A DNA stretch of 64,000 bases from Cheilinus undulatus. Taxonomy: Eukaryota > Chordata > Actinopteri > Labriformes > Labridae. A program made the position numbers and the translations under genes. Under the pieces are notes generated by a model. It saw only the letters and a list, made by a program, of their open reading frames with translations, was not told the DNA's origin and ran no database searches. Positions within the stretch are counted from its first letter, which is position 1; each line of letters starts with the position of its first letter. Shown here in pieces: positions 58,001-64,000 of this stretch. Location: the NCBI RefSeq assembly GCF_018320785.1, contig NC_054869.1, positions 16,316,698 through 16,380,697 of the forward strand, given 5' to 3'.

Positions 58001-61000
58001 ATTGTATAAATAAAAAAAAGCTTTTTTGCACATGGATAACAACTTAGGAGCTGCCAGGTGGATAAATGTGCTTTAAAATATATTTTCCATTTTTTTCTCA
58101 GCATGTTGCCAACATGATGCTGCGGATGAAGAGAGAGTTTGCTGGCATTCAGAATCAGATCCTTCCTGTGTTTGATACTCTCCTACTCCTGGACCGTAAT
58201 GTCGACCTGCTCACACCCCTGGCAACACAGCTCACCTATGAGGGTCTCATTGATGAGATCTATGGAATCACTAATGGTCAGAATAAACTTTTATGACAGT
58301 TTGTCTTTGCATGTAACTGTCAGACTATGTGGTTTTCTTGAAGCTGCATGTTTGTTTGTATGCATCCTTGGTTACGTTATTTTTACCCCCTCTTACTCAC
58401 AGGTTACGTTAAGTTGCCTCCTGAAAAGTTTGCACAGAAGAAGCAGGGTGAGGCGAGCAAAGATTTACCAACAGAGCCCAAGAAGTTACAGCTCAACTCA
58501 GCAGAGGAGCTGTATGCAGAGATACGGGACAAAAACTTCAATGCTGTTGGTGCAGCGCTCAGCAAGAAGGCCAAAATAATATCTGCTGCTTTTGAGGTTG
58601 GTGCTCTGGTACATTTGCCCATTCTGTAAAGATAATGGTGCAAAAAGAAAACAAGTGCAGTGGGTGATACTCTCAGGGAGCTGTAATAGATCACTGTCAG
58701 ACATCCCAGCTAAACTATTATGATTATAATCTCTGTGGCATTTTACTTCAAAGGTCAAAAACACAAATCAACCAGGAAAGGAAAGTGATGACAATCATCT
58801 AGAGATAAGAGAATCATTCAGGCAGTATGCTGAACAGCCAAACATATTAGCATCTCTTATCAGATCACAAATTACATTGATTTTAACCACACTGGTGGTG
58901 ATTACCTCTTGATAAGCACATTTGTATGAAGGTGTTTCTTTGCTAGAAAGCAATGACTTGAAAAGCCTTGTAGTGCAGTGTGAGGGAGACCTCCTGCATA
59001 TCAGTAGTGTAGTGCAGGTATGTGGAGTATACTAACTTCTAACCCCCCTCTCTACGAATGGTTAAGGCAACAGAAAAGTAATCTGGGTACAAATATGTGT
59101 TGCTTTGTAATGCATTAACCCCATCATTGCTGAGGAATTTGGAACCACTTAATCAAAATGCACAGTCATGTGGTTCTCAGCCTATACCTGTGGGCCAGTG
59201 GTGATGGTAAAATCAGCTCCAATTTGCCTGTTAATTTCATAATAATCATTGCTTCTTAAAGAGGCATAACTCAAATGACTGTGTGAATACTAAAGGTATG
59301 TATTTTAGGTGAACTAAGCATGCAAGATGGCCCTATGTCTTTGTTTATAACACAGGGTGGTAATCCTTTGCTGGATGGGCCGCTTAAAATAACTGAGGGT
59401 TAATCAGGAGTATACTCACTTCTTCAGGTGCCTTTACAACACTGCTGCATATCATAGATACATAGATAGATCAGACACAGTATTAATCATGAGGGAAATT
59501 CAAGCATACAGTTCCAGCTTACAACTACATGACATGATACGTCTGTTACATTTCAAACCCCTGCCCCCAATATGTGTGTAAGATCAAAGTTAAGTCCTTA
59601 CAGAAATGATTATTCCATATTCAAAAAACAGAATAAAAGAAACAACAAAAAACTTTCAAGAAATAAAATAAATTCACTTATACAATTTAACAAATAAGAA
59701 TTAGAGATATTCAAAAGTAACAGCAAAGTACAGCAGTGTCTGTGTGGGGGTTGTACAGTTTGACAGTCCATATCAACATGCAGCCTGGAGGTGCAGTGGA
59801 ATGTAATAACTAAAATCTTAGGGTTTCAGAAACATTTATTGTTTTTCTGTTGCTATTTTGTCAAAAACATATTTTTGACGGCCACTGGTAGCCAAATGGT
59901 TAACGCCTGCCACCTTGTATGCGTGCCGTTGTCCTCAAAGCAGGCTGTCTGGGTTCAGACCTAGCCTGTGGCTCCCTTCCCACATTATTCCTCCATTCTC
60001 TCTCCTGAAATTCTGACTCCGTCCACCGTCCTACCTGAACAAGAACTGTTGTGTTGTGTGAATAATTTCTTGCCATTTTTATTGATTAAGAAAAAAATCT
60101 GCTTTTCTGACTTTTCAAATTAAGGAATAAATGATCAGTATGCCTTTTTTTAATCTTTTTTTTTTTTGTTTGTTTTTTTAGGAGCGCCATAATGCCAAGA
60201 CGGTTGGAGAAATAAAACAGTTTGTGTCTCAGCTGCCTCACATGCAAGCAGCACGAAGTTCACTAGCCAACCACACGTCAATAGCAGAGCTGATCAAGGA
60301 CATAACAAGTGCGTAAACAACTGCCTCACATAACTGCATAACCATTTAAAACCATTATTATTTCAAATCAACTTCAAATACCCATTTTCAAAAGTAATAA
60401 TAGAATTCCTTTGAATATTTTTTTATGTCTGATGTTAAACACAGTATTGGGGCTTTTCCACTACCTGACAGTTGGCTGTGCAGGGCTACGCTGAGCCGTG
60501 CCCAGAATAGTCCTGCTCAGGAGCAGGGCCCAAGCGCACCCCACCTCCTAGCGTGCCCCGGTGATGTCACAGTACTTTGTTATAATTCAGGGACGCCTTG
60601 CAGATGTGTTTAAGTAGCAACTGCTGCACCAAACTATGAAATACCGGTCAGATTACCAATGGAAGAAAAATGAGTGCTTCTTCTTCTGGCGGAACATAAC
60701 AGTGCTTTCTGAAGCACAGCTGTTTAATGTCATCAGCTCAGAGCGCTGCGTCATCAGCTCTAGATATGCCCTCAGAGGGGTAGCTGTGTGGTGCAATTTC
60801 TTCTCATGTTATGAACTGTAGTCTCATAATACAATATTGTCTCCACAAAATATTATTTTTTCCTGTGTATTCATATTGAAAGACAAGTAGAGTTTTTTTT
60901 CCATCACATTTTTTGACTGCTAACTTCCTGGGTGCCTAATCAGCTGATCTTATACAGGTTTGGTCATACTGTCTAGATTGACAGGATGACCACGCCCCCT

Positions 61001-63403
61001 ACTGTTGTGCAGCTTGAGGGCTGCGTCCCGGGTGTGGGAATGTTGACAGCTTCTCTCACTCATTGGTAGTACATGTTGCTCTCTGCCACATCATGGACTG
61101 GGAAAACTCTAAAGTAATTGTTCAGGGTGCAACGTGATGGATCAGGGAGATTCAGAAACAGACCCTGGACAGCAGGGGGTGTGGTCATCCTGTCTAGACA
61201 GGACAACCAAACCTGTATAAGACTGGCTGATAAGACACACCAAAGCAACATCACATGACTCTTCTGTGGAAGACTGTAGGACCTTAGCATTTGAAACATG
61301 TCAAGGTTAAAAAAAAAAAAAAGTCAATAGAGTCCCATGTTTCATTTTAGGTGCATTTTTTAAAATGTTTTCTGTATTTGCTAATATAAAGCATTACATC
61401 TAACTCATAATTCTTGTTTCAGCATCTGAGGCTTTCTTTGATAACCTTACAGTGGAGCAGGAGTTTATGACCGGAGTTGACACAGACAAGGTATTCATTA
61501 CTTTAAATATTATAAAATGTTAAATATTCAAGGGTTTAAATTATTTTCTCAATTCTACAAATTAAAGAAGATGAATTGTTGCGTTCCATCTGACATAGAT
61601 TTCAGTACATACTTTATAAAAGATACAAAGTAATTTGTTTACTCTGTATATGCTTAGGCTTTACTTCTAATGTGTATTGTTTCGACCCTCAGGTGAACAC
61701 GTATATAGAGGACTCCATTGCCCAGAAAGATCCACTAATCAAGATTTTGCGACTGGTGTGTATGCAGTCAGTCTGCAACAACGGCCTCAAGCAGAAAGTG
61801 TTAGATTACTACAAGAGGGAGATTCTCCAGGTAGAGCCAGCTTTTTAAATAAAGTATTATATTAGATAGACAGTAACTTTTTGTAATAACCCCTTTTCTT
61901 TTCTTGTAAAGACGTATGGTTATGAACACATTCTTACATTGAACAACCTTGAGAAGGTGGGTCTTCTGAAGCCACAGACGAGCTCAAGAAACAACTACCC
62001 CACTATCAGAAAGACACTTAAACTGTGGATGGAGGACGCCAATGAACAGGTACAAATGAAGCATAAGGGTGATTTTTTTTTTTTTTTACTTATATTTTAT
62101 TCGCTTTTTTAAAGTAAGAACAGAAGCAAATCATACATACAGAGCTTGGTGTCAGAAAAGAGTTGTCCATCTAGCCTCTATAACAGTTGTCCATTATTTT
62201 CATGTTCTGTAAATGGATTTAAAGTCGTTCCATTTTCTCCATTTTCGGGTGCTTGACTCTTGTTGAAGCTGTAAAGCATGTGTCAGTTTCTCCCTATCAT
62301 GTATTTCTTCCAAAATGTCCAGTAAGTTTCTCTCATTGGGAGGGTCCTCCTTTTACCATTTCCTTGTAAAAGTCTTCTTTGATGCCGCTAGAAGTATTTT
62401 AACCAAGTATCTGTCTTTAGCATGTATGTTTTCTTGTGTGAGATTACCCAGGTATAATACCTCAAACATCATGGGAAGCTCATATCCTAATACTGCTTTC
62501 TTTCCTTTCCACATTCCTACTCAATATATAGTTATGTTCATACAATACCAAAAAACACTGGTGTGATCAACATCCTGCTCTCTTTACAATCTCCAGCAGG
62601 GCTGTGAGACCAGCAGAAACCTTTTCTTTAAACTAGGGGTGATAAAAAATCTGACAATATTCCTCCAGCAGAATTCCCTCCAGTATCTAGAGCTGGAAGT
62701 CATCATCTGTGTCCTGCACATGTTATACCACTCAACTTCTGTTATTTCCCTCTTTATTTCCCTTTCCCATTTTTTCCATTATATAAAGAGTTGATGTTGT
62801 TCTATTTCTCACAATGCTTTGGTACAACACTGGTATCGTTCTTTTTACTGAGTTTCTGTGCACACTACACAGGTCAACAATCGGCCCGTTTAGCTCATCC
62901 TAGAAATCTAGCTTGATCTCTTTATTGAAATAATCGCTAGCCCGTAGATACATAAAAAATTCTTGTTTGTCTAATTCATACTCTCTTCTTAGTTTTAGAA
63001 AGCTTTTGATTTCTCCTTTTTTAATTATTGTATTCAGTATTGTTATGCCTCTCTTTGCCCATTGTTTAAACCTTTGGTTTAAAATACCTGGTTCGTATGC
63101 AATCCATCTCAAAATCTTTGTTTCTTTCTCCAAGTTGCATCTCTAAGCATAAGGGTCTTTAAGAATAAACTTTGCATTTTTAAAGCAGGTAGAGGAGGAC
63201 CATGATGTCTTTGTATGTTCTTTTATTCCTGCAGAACCCCAACGACATCTCCTACGTGTACAGCGGCTATGCTCCTCTGAGCATCAGACTGACCCAGGTC
63301 TTGGCCCGACCTGGCTGGCGCAGCATCGAGGAGGTGTTGAAGATGCTTCCTGGCCCTCACTTTGAGGAGAGACAGCAGCTTCCTGCTGGGCTTCATAAGA
63401 AAC
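55065..63403 (+). CDS. vps33a: VPS33A, Sec1/Munc18-family subunit of HOPS and CORVET (3' end missing)
   Basis: Binds SNAREs and promotes their assembly during endosome-lysosome and autophagosome fusion, as part of HOPS/CORVET with VPS16. Exons (plus): 55065-55166, 55497-55562, 57271-57398, 57491-57677, 57876-57992, 58102-58276, 58403-58596, 60182-60308, 61423-61490, 61693-61830, 61912-62049, 63235-63403. They give 536 codons plus 1 nt, all in phase with GT-AG sites. The start [18 protein letters not shown] and blocks such as [40 protein letters not shown] and [14 protein letters not shown] are nearly identical to human VPS33A (596 residues). About 60 C-terminal residues, in the final exon, lie beyond the right edge. 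Exon 4 begins [14 protein letters not shown], differing locally from the human protein as I recall it. No disabling change is seen, and the frame is intact in every exon present. Confidence 0.97.
55563..57270 (+). other. vps33a intron 2
   Basis: A 1.7-kb intron. GGGTTCCTAGGATCCTTGAAA (56116) and AAAGGACCCGAAAATCTTAA (56546) look like parts of one degraded DNA element but could not be delimited. The 95-codon plus-strand frame at 56407 has no recognised similarity. Confidence 0.35.
59455..59800. mobile_element. Retroposon-like remnant
   Basis: CATAGATAGATCAGACACAG through ATGAGGGAAATTCAAGCATA resembles the 'ttattgatcc..gaaattca' segment frequent in fish retroposons. Boundaries and class are uncertain. 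Confidence 0.3.
59878..60110 (+). mobile_element. tRNA-derived SINE (copy 3)
   Basis: Box-A-like TAGCCAAATGGTTAACGCCT and box-B-like GGGTTCAGACC are spaced as in a tRNA promoter. CTGTGGCTCCCTTCCCACAT, ATTCTCTCTCCTGAAATTCTG and CCACCGTCCTACCT follow, the family body seen inverted at 12790 and 30945. Best-preserved head of the three. Confidence 0.65.
60448..60620. mobile_element. Degraded hAT-like MITE end
   Basis: GGGGCTTTTCCACTACCTGA followed by GTGCAGGGCTACGCTGAGCC recalls the fish MITE group whose ends read 'cttttccactgcatggtac...ggctcggcacgg'. The right end was not delimited. Confidence 0.3.
60938..61233. mobile_element. 296-bp MITE with about 65-bp inverted repeats in vps33a intron 8
   Basis: The left arm TCTTATACAGGTTTGGTCAT continues to GACAGGATGACCACGCCCCC. 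The reverse complement of the right arm reads TCTTATACAGGTTTGGTTGT, then GACAGGATGACCACACCCCC. The arms are about 90% alike over roughly 60 bp, so it could fold into a long hairpin. No ORF or clear target duplication. Confidence 0.7.
62090..63165 (-). mobile_element. L1-like LINE 3' fragment in vps33a intron 11
   Basis: The minus-strand frame at 63133-62900 reads [20 protein letters not shown] and [20 protein letters not shown] then [10 protein letters not shown], a C-terminal ORF2 block of fish L1/Tx1-like LINEs. Further pieces, such as [13 protein letters not shown] and [20 protein letters not shown] at about 62370-62250, match the end of ORF2. Stops and frameshifts are present. It lies antisense to vps33a. 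Confidence 0.65.
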
Positions 63404-64000
63404 GTAAGGACCGATGCAAACAGCTGTTTGTCCTGCTGCATGCTCAACAGAATGAAAGTAAATAAGCTCCCGCCTGCTGCATGTAGATAAGACACGGGCT
63501 TTGTTTCTGTTTGGTCGACAGCAGATTGATAACAGAAAAGCCGACAAGCACTGTGAGTGTTCTGTGTCTGTGTTGGACAGAAGGCTAGATAAAAAGGCGC
63601 TGTCTGTGACCAGTGCTTTCTCTCAGTTTCCACCATTTTTCAGTTGGCAGTAAAGGGTGTTAAACTCATCTGAATAATGAATTTAATTATACACTCAATT
63701 TGAAAAGTGCTAATTGGAATAGAGTTTGGGCATGAGACAGTTGACTTGTTTTTACATGCCTCTCTTAAATCTAATTTAAAAAGGTGATAATAGAGGACTG
63801 ATCTAGAGGGAGGATGGCGGCTTAATTAATGTTTTCACATTTTAAAATAAGGTGCTTAAGCAGATGGGACCTTGCCCTCTATTACATCCAGTTTTATCTT
63901 AACATAATAGAAAAGGAATGGATTAACCATAGCAAAGTGAAATAAAGAAAAGAAATTATCTATATGTGTCCCCTTTTATTGTAAATGTTACACGCATTTT
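63404..64000 (+). other. Start of vps33a last intron
   Basis: Begins with a clear donor (AAAC|GTAAGG). No sequence matching the expected VPS33A C-terminus (the conserved glycine-rich LIFFLGGVT segment) is found before the window ends, so the final exon is outside. Confidence 0.7.

Noticed and set aside
59878-59955. Functional tRNA gene
   Set aside because: The A/B-box-like sequences belong to a SINE head. The cloverleaf arms are not maintained and the family body follows.
63404-63465. Reading vps33a exon 12 through to the TAA at 63463-63465
   Set aside because: The codons after AAAC|GTAAGG do not match the family C-terminus, and the donor is strong, so translation should continue in an exon outside the window.

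Overview
The window is from the nuclear genome of a ray-finned (teleost) fish. The evidence is compact multi-exon vertebrate genes with GT-AG introns, proteins very close to human ones but with fish-style differences, and a typical teleost repeat load: several Tc1/mariner families, hAT elements, many MITEs, tRNA-derived SINEs, and L1-like and L2-like LINE tails. No prokaryotic, organellar or viral genome structure is seen, and there is no CRISPR array.

Layout. (1) 1.8-6.6 kb, minus: the first two coding exons of a very large gene, best read as hectd4 (HECT-type E3 ligase), with a CpG-rich promoter at about 6.45-7.16 kb. (2) 7.4-9.45 kb: an old degenerate tandem array interrupted by a MITE. 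(3) 10.5-20.6 kb, minus: a complete seven-exon pla2g3 (secreted group III phospholipase A2). (4) 21.9-23.2 kb: a MITE and a SINE. (5) 25.3-35.8 kb, minus: all 17 coding exons of rph3a (rabphilin-3A, the Rab3/Rab27 effector of synaptic vesicles), with a candidate non-coding first exon near 53.57 kb. (6) 36.4-53.5 kb: gene-poor, with a chimeric Tc1 remnant, a pentamer satellite, and a hAT element nested inside a long-TIR element. (7) 55.07-63.4 kb, plus: vps33a (Sec1/Munc18 subunit of HOPS/CORVET), 12 exons; its last exon lies beyond the right edge.

The host genes do not form one pathway, although rph3a and vps33a both act in membrane trafficking. HECTD4 and RPH3A are near neighbours on human 12q24.13 and VPS33A lies on 12q24.31, so the block looks like conserved 12q24 synteny with pla2g3 (human 22q12) between hectd4 and rph3a.

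All exon boundaries below were read by eye from splice sites, reading-frame phase and similarity to remembered family sequences. Reading frame is continuous across every junction listed. I see no convincing undescribed biological system. The most unusual items are a MITE family with apparent 9-bp target duplications that carries an intact 48-codon ORF, the nested 43.8-46.2 kb insertion, the 7.4-9.4 kb array, and two GC-AG introns in rph3a.
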